Positions 1 through 6,392 are shown, numbered from the stretch's first letter. The stretch is 8,675 bases of DNA from Solirubrobacterales bacterium (GCA_017354065.1 JAFMRN010000087.1:1-8675); one strand, 5' to 3'. The notes: generated by a model not told the origin, from the letters alone. Numbers and translations are program-made.

Positions 1-1301
1 GCAACGCCGGCACGCGCGCGGCCAACACGATGCGGGGCGCCGACGCGCGCCGCGATGCGGCCGAGCAGCGCAACCTCCAGGCCGCCGAGCAGATCGTCGC
101 CGCGCTGGGGACGATGAAGGGCGCCGCGATGAAGGTCGGCCAGGTCCTGTCCTTCCTTGACGCCGGCCTGGTCCCGCCGGAGTACCAGGAAGAGTTCCAG
201 GCCAAGCTCGCGGCCCTGCGCGACGCGGCCCCAACGGTGACCTTCGCGCAGATGCGACGGGTGATTGAGCAAGACCTGGGCGAGCGGCTCGGCGCGGTGT
301 TCTCCGACTTCGATCAGGAAGCCATCGCGGCCGCGTCGATCGGGCAGGTCTACCGCGCAACGCTGCGTGACGGCCGTGACGTGGCGGTCAAGGTCCAGTA
401 CCCGGGCGTCGACGCGGCGGTCCGCGCGGACATGAAGAACCTGGCGATGATCCTGCGGATCGCCAAGCGGATCGCGCCCGGTATCGACGTCCAGGCGATG
501 GCGACCGAGATCCGCACCCGGATCGAGGAGGAGCTCGACTACGAACTTGAGGCCGACAACCAGCGGGCGCTCGCGCGGCTGCACCGCGGCCACCCGTTCA
601 TAGTGATCCCGGACGTGGTTGCCGAGCTGTCACGCCCGCGCGTGCTGGTCTCCGAGTACGTGCACGGTCTCGGCTTCGAGCAGGCCAAGCGCCTGGATCA
701 GGCACAGCGCGACCGGCTCGGGGAGATCCTGTTCCGCTTCTACTTCGGCTCGGTCTACCGCCACCATCAGTTCTCCGGTGACCCGCACCCGGGCAACAGC
801 TTGCTGCTGGATGACGGGCGCGTGGCGTTCATCGACTTCGGGCTGTTCAAGCGGATGCCGGCCTCGGCGGTGCAGCTTGAGCGCGATACCGTCCGTGCGA
901 TCATCGCCGGGGATGCGGAGGCGATCATGCGCCTCGGGACGGAGGTCGGCTTCTTTAGCGACCCGACACGCTTTGACCCGGAGCTGGTGCTGGAGCAGTT
1001 CCAGTCGGCCACCGCGTGGTACACCCGCGATCAGGAGCTGACGATCACGCGCGAGCTCGCCACTCAGGTGCTGATCGAGATCTCGGACCCGCGCTCGCCC
1101 TACTTCAACCAGATGCGCCACGAGACGGCCCCGCCCGATCACATCTTCGGGCGGCGCATGGAGGTCATGTGCCTGGCGCTGCTGGGCCAGCTCTCGGCAC
1201 ACGGCAACTTCCACCGGGTCGCGCGTGAGTGGTTCTACGACGACCCGCCGGTCACCGAGCTCGGCCGCCAGGAGGCGGCCTACTACGGCCCGATCCGGTA
1301 G
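1..1301 (+). CDS. ABC1/UbiB (AarF/ADCK) family atypical kinase, 5' end outside the window
   Basis: This is the 3' part of an ABC1/UbiB atypical kinase. The frame is open to the left edge (codons from base 3 read N-A-G-T-R-A-A-N-T before the ATG at base 30), and family members have more N-terminal sequence, so the true start lies upstream. Numbering from the Met at base 30, the family signatures are in order: KxGQ (K35-Q38, in MKVGQVLS), the Ala-rich loop AASIGQ (101-106) that replaces the usual P-loop, the ATP-site Lys121 in VAVKVQYPG, the EELDYELEA segment (167-175), catalytic-loop GDPHPGN (250-256) and DFG (269-271). All key residues are present, so it should be an intact kinase/ATPase fold. 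Family members support quinone biosynthesis or lipid homeostasis at membranes; the substrate cannot be read here. No C-terminal membrane helix is visible. Its last 19 bp overlap the end of the convergent dehydrogenase gene. Confidence 0.93.
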   Translation, partial: NAGTRAANTMRGADARRDAAEQRNLQAAEQIVAALGTMKGAAMKVGQVLSFLDAGLVPPEYQEEFQAKLAALRDAAPTVTFAQMRRVIEQDLGERLGAVFSDFDQEAIAAASIGQVYRATLRDGRDVAVKVQYPGVDAAVRADMKNLAMILRIAKRIAPGIDVQAMATEIRTRIEEELDYELEADNQRALARLHRGHPFIVIPDVVAELSRPRVLVSEYVHGLGFEQAKRLDQAQRDRLGEILFRFYFGSVYRHHQFSGDPHPGNSLLLDDGRVAFIDFGLFKRMPASAVQLERDTVRAIIAGDAEAIMRLGTEVGFFSDPTRFDPELVLEQFQSATAWYTRDQELTITRELATQVLIEISDPRSPYFNQMRHETAPPDHIFGRRMEVMCLALLGQLSAHGNFHRVAREWFYDDPPVTELGRQEAAYYGPIR

Positions 1302-2593
1302 ACGGTGCCCGACCCGTCGTCGGTCACGTACAGGTTGCCGTCCGGGCCCGGGATCGCGTCCACGCTGCGTCCCCAGCGGTCTCCGTTGGCGAGCTGGAAA
1401 CCGCTGATCAGCCTGACCGGCGCGCCGAGCGTCCTGGTGCGCGAGTTCCAGGGCAGCCACAGCACGGAGGGAGCGGCCGCCGGCTGGCGGTCCCAGGAAC
1501 CATGCGTGCTGACCAGCGCGCCGTTGCGCCACTGCGCGGGGACCTTGCTGCCCTCCAGAAAGGACAGGCCCAGCGGCGCGCTGTGGGCCGGGAGCCCGCG
1601 CTGGATCTTTTCCAGCTTGGCGCAGTTGAACGCCTTGCCGCCCGGGTTGGTCTGTACGTCGTTGTCAAAGCCCAGCTGCGCGTAGTGCAGCGGCGAGCCC
1701 TGCACACCGGGGTGTACGTCGGGATCGGGGTCGCAGTAGGGCCAGCCGAGGTTCGCGCCGCGGCGCAGGCGGGTCAGCTCATCAGGCGGGTGGTCGTTCA
1801 CGTAGGCCTGGATCACCTTGCCGTAGGCGTCTGGCTGCCCGGCGTAGGCGTGATGGAACGGGTAGGCGATGTCATCGCGCTGGTTCACGGCGGTCCACAG
1901 CGACCCGTCAGGCGCGAAGCCCAGACCCTCGCCGTTGCGAACGCCGGTGGCATACACCGACAGCCGGCGGGTGGACGGGTTGACGGCGTAGATCACCCCG
2001 CGCGGCGGGTGCGCCGACAGGTCGCCGGCGGAGGCGTTTGAGGTGCTGCCGCCGGTCATGTAGATCGTGTGGTTCTTCCCGACCACGATGCTCTTGGCCG
2101 GGTGGTTGCCCGAGCCGGCGCTGCCGAGCAGGCCGCCGACCACCACGCTGCGGGACCCGACGGTGCCGTTGGCGTGCCAGACGTAGCGGTCGAGCTGGTT
2201 GTTCTCGGCCACGTACAGCACGCGCGTGTGGCCGAGCGTGTCGAAGGCCATGCCCTGGGGGTCGCTGAGGCCGTTGATCAGCGTCTTTGCCTTGGGAGCC
2301 CCGCGCCCGGGCGTCAGCTCGGTGATCTGTCCGTCTGAGGAGCTGACCAGCAGCCGGCGCTGTGGCGTCCAGGTCTCAAACCGCGCACCCTGCACGCGCG
2401 CCCAAGCTTGGGCCCGCCAGCCCTTTGGCAGCTGTAGCGTGTGGTTGGTTCCGCCCACCTTGACCGCAACCCGGGTCGCAGAACCAGTAGTAACTGTCGC
2501 TCGGGTGGGCGCCAGGCGAGCACCAGCGCCCGCGCCGCATGCGCTCAAACCCAGAGCCGCGATGACTGCCGCGCTGAGCAGGCGCCGCATCAC
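1283..2593 (-). CDS. PQQ-dependent sugar (glucose/sorbosone) dehydrogenase-family lipoprotein
   Basis: This 436-aa exported beta-propeller protein resembles soluble glucose dehydrogenase and L-sorbosone dehydrogenase. The N-terminus has a basic MMRR, a hydrophobic stretch and a lipobox L16-S17-A18-C19, so it should be a lipoprotein anchored on the outer face of the membrane. Family landmarks are GNHPAKSIVVG with His164 at the catalytic-His position, TGVRNGEGLGFAPDGSLW with Arg219, DHPPDEL followed by GANLGWPYC (residues 268-287), STHGSWDR (His364) and the last propeller blade DAIPGPDGNLYVTDDGSGTVYRI. Known members oxidise aldoses or sorbosone with PQQ; the substrate here is unknown and no PQQ synthesis gene is in the window. 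The start is GTG at 2593, directly next to the pyk stop (TAG then GTG-ATG); the ATG at 2590 is an equally good start, one residue shorter. It is probably translated from the pyk message. No terminator is visible at its 3' end. Confidence 0.88.
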   Translation of the reverse strand: MMRRLLSAAVIAALGLSACGAGAGARLAPTRATVTTGSATRVAVKVGGTNHTLQLPKGWRAQAWARVQGARFETWTPQRRLLVSSSDGQITELTPGRGAPKAKTLINGLSDPQGMAFDTLGHTRVLYVAENNQLDRYVWHANGTVGSRSVVVGGLLGSAGSGNHPAKSIVVGKNHTIYMTGGSTSNASAGDLSAHPPRGVIYAVNPSTRRLSVYATGVRNGEGLGFAPDGSLWTAVNQRDDIAYPFHHAYAGQPDAYGKVIQAYVNDHPPDELTRLRRGANLGWPYCDPDPDVHPGVQGSPLHYAQLGFDNDVQTNPGGKAFNCAKLEKIQRGLPAHSAPLGLSFLEGSKVPAQWRNGALVSTHGSWDRQPAAAPSVLWLPWNSRTRTLGAPVRLISGFQLANGDRWGRSVDAIPGPDGNLYVTDDGSGTVYRIGP

Positions 2594-4000
2594 CTACACC
2601 CGCTGGATCTGCAGCAGCGACGTGGTTCCCGGACGCCCCGACGGCAGGCCCGCCGTGATCGCGATGCGGCTGCCGGGCTTGACCCAGCCCAACTCAACGA
2701 CCCTGCGACAGGAGTCCGCGATCAGCCCCTCGGTCACCTCGTGCCGCCGGATCGATGCGGCCTGCACACCCCACATCAGGCCGCAGCGTCGCACCGTCTC
2801 GCGGCCCGGGCTGAGCGCGTAGATCGGCACGCTCGGACGGTGAGCCGAGATCAGTCGCGCGGAGCGGCCCGACAGGGTCGGCACCACCAGCGCGTCGAGA
2901 TGCAGCTCGCGCGCGGCGTTACAGGCGCTGTAGGCAAGTGTGTAGGCGGGGTCACGCGCGTCGCGGCGCACGCGGTTCTCGGTCCACTCCTGGTAGGGAA
3001 GGTCCTGCTCAGTGCGATCCGCGATTGAGGCCATCATCGCGACAGCCTCCACCGGGTAGTTACCCACGGCCGTCTCCTGGGAGAGCATCACCGCGTCCGT
3101 CCCGTCGTAGATCGCGTTGGCTACGTCAGTCGCCTCGGCGCGAGTCGGCCGGTTGGAGCGGACCATCGAGTCGAGCATCTGGGTGGCGGTGATCGCCGGA
3201 CGCGCGAGCTTCCCCGCCAGGCTCAACAGCCGTTTCTGAGCGCCGGGAACCTCCTCGATCGGCAGCTCTATGCCGAGGTCCCCGCGCGCGACCATCACGC
3301 AGTCCGCCGCGCGAATGATCTCCTCGGCGGCATCCACCGCCTGGGGCTTCTCAACCTTCGCGATCAGCGGCAGGCGCGTGTGCTCGCGGACGCTGGTCAC
3401 ATCCTCGGCTGAACGCACGAAGCTGAGCGCAACCAGGTCAACGCCGATCTTCTCACCAAAGGCCAGCATCTCCAGGTCGGCTTCAGGCACCGCGCTGAGC
3501 CCGCGCGTGGAGCCCGGGATGTTCAATCCCTGGCGGCTTGCCACGTTGCCACCGACCTCTACCTCGCAGTCGACCTCACCGTCACCGCCGCGCACCGCGT
3601 CGACACGCAGGCGGATGGCACCGTCGGCCAGGTAGATCACGTCCTGGGGGTCGACCGCGTCTGCCAGCCCGGCCCAGGTGACCGACATCTGACGCTCGTT
3701 GCCTTCCGCCGTTGAGCCGGCGTGCAGCATCAGCCGGTCGCCGCCCTTCAGCTCCGCGATCCCGTCCTTCAGCGTCCCGATCCGCAGCTTCGGACCCGGC
3801 AGGTCCTGCAGGATCGCCACCGGGCGCCCGGCAACCGAGGCCGCCTTGCGGATCCGCTCGACGTTTTCCTGATGGGTTTCGCGGTCCCCGTGAGAGAAGT
3901 TCAGCCGTGCCACATCCAGACCGGCCTCAACCATGCGGGCAAGCACGTCCGGCTCGCGGCTTGCGGGACCGATGGTGGCGACGATCTTCGTGCGGCGCAT
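2594..4000 (-). CDS. pyk: Pyruvate kinase
   Basis: Pyruvate kinase makes pyruvate and ATP from phosphoenolpyruvate and ADP, the last step of glycolysis, in the cytoplasm. The 468-aa length is normal for bacteria. The N-terminal RRTKIVATIGPAS and NFSHG (34-38) are diagnostic. The B-domain lies at about 72-165. The active site has K215 and E217 in IAKVEK, D241 and E245 in VARGDLGIE, and the catalytic Thr273 in TATQMLDSM. The C-domain ends with the typical AITAGLPSGRPGTTSLLQIQRV-like tail. The position after GP in DLPGPKLR is Lys71; in the family Lys here is associated with K+-independent activity and Glu with K+ dependence. Two small departures from the commonest motifs are ATQMLDSM (usually ATQMLESM) and SQETAVGNYP (usually S[GA]ETAVGKYP). 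ATG at 4000 is the start and there is no strong Shine-Dalgarno. It is followed without a gap by the dehydrogenase gene. Confidence 0.97.
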   Translation of the reverse strand: MRRTKIVATIGPASREPDVLARMVEAGLDVARLNFSHGDRETHQENVERIRKAASVAGRPVAILQDLPGPKLRIGTLKDGIAELKGGDRLMLHAGSTAEGNERQMSVTWAGLADAVDPQDVIYLADGAIRLRVDAVRGGDGEVDCEVEVGGNVASRQGLNIPGSTRGLSAVPEADLEMLAFGEKIGVDLVALSFVRSAEDVTSVREHTRLPLIAKVEKPQAVDAAEEIIRAADCVMVARGDLGIELPIEEVPGAQKRLLSLAGKLARPAITATQMLDSMVRSNRPTRAEATDVANAIYDGTDAVMLSQETAVGNYPVEAVAMMASIADRTEQDLPYQEWTENRVRRDARDPAYTLAYSACNAARELHLDALVVPTLSGRSARLISAHRPSVPIYALSPGRETVRRCGLMWGVQAASIRRHEVTEGLIADSCRRVVELGWVKPGSRIAITAGLPSGRPGTTSLLQIQRV

Positions 4001-4061
4001 GCCTGCAAGAGCCTATTGATACGCGAAGGTGAACGTCGCCCTCACCGGCTCGCGCGTTGTC

Positions 4062-4172
4062 CTACCTCCGCTCCGGGGTTGTTGTACCTGGTGACCACAG
4101 GCTCGCGATTTTATAACCCCATCTATAACCCCACTTATGCGCATAAACGCGCGAGCCTCGCGCGCGGCACAT
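4062..4172 (-). CDS. Candidate 36-codon leader ORF upstream of pyk
   Basis: This is a small open frame starting with ATG at 4172-4170 and ending in TAG at 4064-4062, in the pyk leader. It is preceded by GGAGGT (4183-4178) with a 5-nt spacer, the best Shine-Dalgarno in the window, whereas most full-size genes here lack one. The predicted product is basic and aromatic: MCRARGSRVYAHKWGYRWGY for the first 20 residues, then a Lys, one more Trp at 26 and an Arg-Arg end. A 12-bp tandem repeat in the DNA encodes two WGY(R/K) units in frame. No known domain is recognised. It could be a leader peptide controlling pyk, a small protein, or a chance frame in a structured leader: the Shine-Dalgarno lies in a short inverted repeat (CGACC-GGA-GGTCG). 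A longer frame back to 4283 exists but overlaps the aminopeptidase end. Confidence 0.35.
   Translation of the reverse strand: MCRARGSRVYAHKWGYRWGYKIASLWSPGTTTPERR
4112..4133. repeat. Two tandem copies of TATAACCCCA, 12-bp period
   Basis: The 10-mer TATAACCCCA occurs at 4112-4121 and again at 4124-4133, separated by TC. On the pyk-coding strand it reads TGGGGTTATA twice. It is an AT-rich island in otherwise very GC-rich DNA. Possible roles are a paired regulator site (about one helical turn apart), a -10 region, or simply coding repeats of the small ORF, where each unit encodes WGY plus a basic residue. Confidence 0.75.
4135..4146. repeat. Perfect 12-bp palindrome TTATGCGCATAA
   Basis: TTATGC is followed directly by its reverse complement GCATAA. 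It sits 1 bp from the tandem TATAACCCCA copies. It could be a dimeric regulator half-site pair; the sequence matches no operator I can name with confidence. Confidence 0.6.
4148..4164. repeat. GC-rich inverted repeat (7-bp stem, 3-nt loop)
   Basis: CGCGCGA (4148-4154) and TCGCGCG (4158-4164) flank GCC. In the pyk-sense RNA this forms a very stable hairpin right after the start codon region of the small leader ORF. It has no T-tract after it, so it is not a classical terminator. The same 12-mer AACGCGCGAGCC (4146-4157) recurs inverted at 4047-4058, so the leader could also form a long-range pairing. Confidence 0.55.
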
Positions 4173-4198
4173 AAACGACCTCCGGTCGGGCTCCAAAC

Positions 4199-4214
4199 GA
4201 CCCCGGCCGGGGTC
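4199..4214 (-). terminator. 16-bp GC palindrome at the aminopeptidase stop, possible weak terminator
   Basis: GACCCCGG is followed by CCGGGGTC, a perfect palindrome that overlaps the TGA stop of the aminopeptidase gene (4215-4213). On the minus strand it is followed by GTTTGGAG, which is a poor U-tract. It may end or attenuate the MBL/111-aa/aminopeptidase transcript; if it is leaky, pyk and the dehydrogenase would be in the same operon. The perfect palindrome leaves no unpaired loop unless its central base pairs open, so an operator is the alternative. Confidence 0.35.
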
Positions 4215-5289
4215 AGCTGAAGCGCCCGTCCTCCGACAGGACTTCACCGTCAACGCTGATCCGCCCACCGCCGCGCAGGTCACAGATCAGGTCCCAGTGG
4301 ATCGCCGACTCGTTCACGCCACCGCACTCCGGATAGGAGCGGCCCAGCGCGAGGTGCACGGTGCCGCCGATCTTCTCGTCGAGCAGCGTCGAGCCGGTCG
4401 CGCGATCAATCCCGTAGTTGGTGCCGATCCCGATCTCACCGAGACGTCTGGCACCCGGATCGGCGTCCAGCTGGGCCTTGAGTTGGGCCTCGCCGCGCTC
4501 AGCGTGAGCCTCGACCACCGCACCGTCGATAAAGGACAGGCTGATCCCCGCCACCTCAACGCCCTTGTCCTTGGAGGGCACGTCGAAGTACACGGTGCCG
4601 TTGGCGCTGGTCTCGTGCGGGCTCGTGAAGACCTCGCCCGAGGGCATGTTGCGCCGGCCGTCCGAGTTCTGCCAGGTGCGCCCGTCAACCGCCAGCGTGA
4701 TGTCGGTGCGCTCTGACTCGATCCGCACGCGCCGTGCTGATCCCAGCCGCTCAAGCAGCTGGGACTGGCGCTCGCGCAGCGACCGCCAGGCGGCCAGCGG
4801 GTCCTCTTGGTCCAGGAACAGCGCCCGCTCCAGGAACGCCGCGTACTCAGCCAAGGACATGCCGGCCTCCTGAGCCTGCGCGTCGGTCGGCCAGATGCTC
4901 AGCGCCCAGCGCTTTGCCAGGCGGATCTCGCGCAGCGGGGAGATCGCCCTGGCGCGCCTCGCGAGCAGCGCGGGGTCGGCACCCGCCAGCTCGCGCATGT
5001 TCTGCGGCGCGCGCACGTGCAGGTGGGCGTCCATCGTCTCGGCGACCGCACGCGAGATGCGTGACACGCCGTCGAAATGGGGCTCGCGGCCGTGTTTGAG
5101 CACACGGGGCTCGTGTCCGGGCAACGCCAGATCAAAGTGTGGCCAGGCGCCCCGCTCCAGCAGCGCGGCTTCCAGCGCGACCGCCAGCGGCTCGGCCGCG
5201 GTGGTGGTGTCGACGAGCACCTCCTGCCCCTGCTGGACCTCAAGGCACCAGTCACACAGCAGCGCCGCGTGGCGCGCGGGGTCGATCAC
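4213..5289 (-). CDS. M29 family aminopeptidase (AmpS/aminopeptidase T type)
   Basis: This 358-aa cytoplasmic metallo-aminopeptidase removes N-terminal amino acids from peptides with a two-metal (Co/Zn) site. The expected M29 ligands are all present: Glu219 in MPSGEVFTSP, Glu284 in RLGEIGIGTN, His312 in GTVHLALG, Tyr319 in SYPE, and His331 plus Asp333 in IHWDLICD. The spacings E219-E284 and H312-Y319 match those known for the Geobacillus enzyme, but the segment between Tyr319 and His331 is short, which gives a slightly small protein. The start is GTG at 5289; its GTGA overlaps the TGA stop of the upstream 111-aa gene, so the two are translationally coupled. Intracellular peptide recycling is the likely role. 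The family is well recognised; the actual substrate is not known. Confidence 0.93.
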   Translation of the reverse strand: MIDPARHAALLCDWCLEVQQGQEVLVDTTTAAEPLAVALEAALLERGAWPHFDLALPGHEPRVLKHGREPHFDGVSRISRAVAETMDAHLHVRAPQNMRELAGADPALLARRARAISPLREIRLAKRWALSIWPTDAQAQEAGMSLAEYAAFLERALFLDQEDPLAAWRSLRERQSQLLERLGSARRVRIESERTDITLAVDGRTWQNSDGRRNMPSGEVFTSPHETSANGTVYFDVPSKDKGVEVAGISLSFIDGAVVEAHAERGEAQLKAQLDADPGARRLGEIGIGTNYGIDRATGSTLLDEKIGGTVHLALGRSYPECGGVNESAIHWDLICDLRGGGRISVDGEVLSEDGRFS

Positions 5290-5621
5290 GGCACCTGGAT
5301 GTCGGGGAACAACCGGCCCACGTGCGCGCGCAGCGCCTCGCGCACAAACTGACGTTCCTCAGCGGAGGCGGCGCGGTAACGGGCCAACAGCTCGTTCTGC
5401 TTCCTGGTCGCGACGCCGTTGACGGTCCAGCGCACCACCAGCTTCTCGAACAGCAGCTCGACCGCACGTTGGGCCGCATCCTCCCGGTTCACACCGCTGC
5501 CCAGTGCGGCCGCGTACTCCACGCGCGCGCCGAGCGTGAGTGACCCGCGGAGCTCAAGCTCGCCGGCCTCTGGATCCGAATACCGGGACGTCGGCGCCTT
5601 CAGTTTCTTGTTCTTGGCCAT
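5286..5621 (-). CDS. Uncharacterised 111-aa protein in the MBL/aminopeptidase operon
   Basis: I do not recognise a named family. The protein has a lysine-rich start (MAKNKKLKAPTSRYSDPEAG), then a segment GELELRGSLTLGARVEYAA, a predicted helix with REDAAQRAVELLFEKLVVRW, and an arginine-rich helix SAEERQFVREALRAHVGRLF near the C-terminus. There is no signal peptide, membrane helix, cysteine or metal motif, so it looks cytoplasmic and mostly helical. The ATG at 5621 directly follows the TAG of the MBL gene and has a good GAAGG Shine-Dalgarno (5631-5627, 5-nt spacer). Its stop overlaps the GTG of the aminopeptidase by 4 bp. The coupling on both sides and normal codon use support a real gene. A role linked to the aminopeptidase or the hydrolase is only an inference from position. 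Confidence 0.85.
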   Translation of the reverse strand: MAKNKKLKAPTSRYSDPEAGELELRGSLTLGARVEYAAALGSGVNREDAAQRAVELLFEKLVVRWTVNGVATRKQNELLARYRAASAEERQFVREALRAHVGRLFPDIQVP

Positions 5622-6359
5622 CTAAACCTTCGCTGCCTCCATCAGCTGTGCGGGAACGTCGGTGCCGGAGACCGGATGGGTGTGGCCCGTCCAAACGGCT
5701 TGGGGTCCCTGCGCGGCGAGCTTGCCAACCGACTCACGCGCCTGGTCGGTGTCGTGGTTGAAGGCCGGGTGCGGCACGCGCGGCTTGCCCGGCAGGAAGG
5801 TCTCCACGTTCAGCGTGTAGATCAGGTCGCTTACCAGCGCCAGGCGGTCTTCCTCACGGAACAGCCCGATTAGTCCGGGAGCGTGCCCGGGCAGGTCCAC
5901 GACCCTGAAACCGGCCACGGTGTCGCCCTCCTCCAGCGTTCCGGCAACCTCGACCGGCCCGCCGTCCCAGTCCTTGAAGAACAGGTGCGCATACAACGGC
6001 CGGACCCACGGCGCCAGCAGCTCGAGGTTCCAGTAGTGGCGGCGCACGGCGGGTGACCGGGCCGCCTCAACCTCCAGCGGATGCACATACACGGGCGCAC
6101 CCAACCCCGGCGCCGCGCCGCGGTGGTCACAGTCGGCGTGGCCGAGCACCACCCGCTTGATCCCACCGAGCCGCGCGCCGGCGGCCAAAATCGCCGGGGC
6201 CATCACTTCCACACCGGCGTCGAACACGGTCACGCCGCCGCCGGGCTCCTCGATCAAGTACACGTTCATCGTGTGGCCGAGTCCCCCGGCCAGCTGCCAG
6301 ACGCCCGGGGCGATCAGCTTTTCCGGCCCGCCGGCCAGCAGATTTGACAAAGCACCCAT
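5622..6359 (-). CDS. MBL-fold metallo-hydrolase with variant HxDxDH motif
   Basis: This 245-aa metallo-beta-lactamase-fold hydrolase shows the order: VFDAGVE strand, metal motif LGHADCDHRG (H74-x-D76-x-D78-H79), PGHAPG (H159), VSDLIY (D178) and TGHTHP (H226). The second His of the usual HxHxDH is Asp, a variation seen in other MBL subfamilies, so metal binding is still likely but perhaps altered. The start is placed at ATG 6359 because homology-like sequence (MGALSNLLAGGPEKLIAPGVWQ) begins there; the frame stays open upstream to 6758, but that extension runs antisense through the divergent MBL gene and has no sensible content. No Shine-Dalgarno is visible. TTTACT (6373-6368 on -) 8 nt before the ATG could be a -10 for a leaderless message. 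It leads a coupled set with the 111-aa protein and the M29 aminopeptidase. The substrate is unknown. Confidence 0.87.
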   Translation of the reverse strand: MGALSNLLAGGPEKLIAPGVWQLAGGLGHTMNVYLIEEPGGGVTVFDAGVEVMAPAILAAGARLGGIKRVVLGHADCDHRGAAPGLGAPVYVHPLEVEAARSPAVRRHYWNLELLAPWVRPLYAHLFFKDWDGGPVEVAGTLEEGDTVAGFRVVDLPGHAPGLIGLFREEDRLALVSDLIYTLNVETFLPGKPRVPHPAFNHDTDQARESVGKLAAQGPQAVWTGHTHPVSGTDVPAQLMEAAKV

Positions 6360-6392
6360 CTCAGCGCAGTAAACCCCAATATCGTCTCGCGG
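6360..6392. promoter_or_regulatory. 33-bp divergent promoter region between the two MBL genes
   Basis: Only 33 bp lie between the start codons of the two divergent hydrolase genes. On the plus strand TATCGT (6380-6385, TANNNT type) ends 7 nt before the ATG at 6393, which suits a leaderless transcript. On the minus strand TTTACT (6373-6368) ends 8 nt before the ATG at 6359. Neither has a good -35 at normal spacing, and -35 boxes would lie inside the opposite gene. Co-regulation is likely from geometry alone. Confidence 0.4.

Larger units (their letters stand above)
4001..4212. other. Intergenic spacer/pyk leader with dense repeats
   Basis: About 210 bp separate the aminopeptidase stop from the pyk start. 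Read in the direction of pyk it holds a 16-bp palindrome at the aminopeptidase stop, an 8-nt direct repeat (AAACGACC on + at 4173-4180 and 4195-4202), a small ORF with a strong Shine-Dalgarno, a GC hairpin (4148-4164), a 12-bp palindrome (4135-4146), a 12-bp-period AT-rich tandem repeat (4112-4133) and about 100 bp with no clear element before the start codon. A TANNNT hexamer (TAGGCT, 4015-4010 on -) lies 9 nt before the pyk ATG and could drive a nearly leaderless transcript. TATAAA (4117-4112 on -) in the tandem repeat is the other -10-like hexamer. No convincing -35 was found for either. No tRNA or known riboswitch fold was recognised. Confidence 0.6.

Noticed and set aside
630..1532. Minus-strand 300-codon frame across the kinase/dehydrogenase junction
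   Set aside because: It is antisense to the conserved kinase motifs and overlaps the dehydrogenase in another frame; no domain is recognisable.
1229..2041. Plus-strand 270-codon frame opposite the dehydrogenase
   Set aside because: It is a shadow of the clearly homologous dehydrogenase coding frame, with no recognisable features.
4081..4212. tRNA, attachment site or replication origin in the repeat-rich spacer
   Set aside because: No T-loop or acceptor pairing, no integrase gene and no DnaA boxes were seen; the repeats are short and explained as leader or regulatory elements.
4062..4283. 73-codon version of the small pyk-leader frame starting at 4283
   Set aside because: The extra N-terminal part overlaps the C-terminus of the aminopeptidase in another frame and has no supporting Shine-Dalgarno; the ATG at 4172 is far better supported.
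6344..6349. TTGACA as the -35 of the plus-strand MBL promoter
   Set aside because: At 17-18 bp spacing only weak -10 matches (CAGTAA/AGTAAA) exist, and the better TANNNT box is 30 bp away; kept only as a remark.
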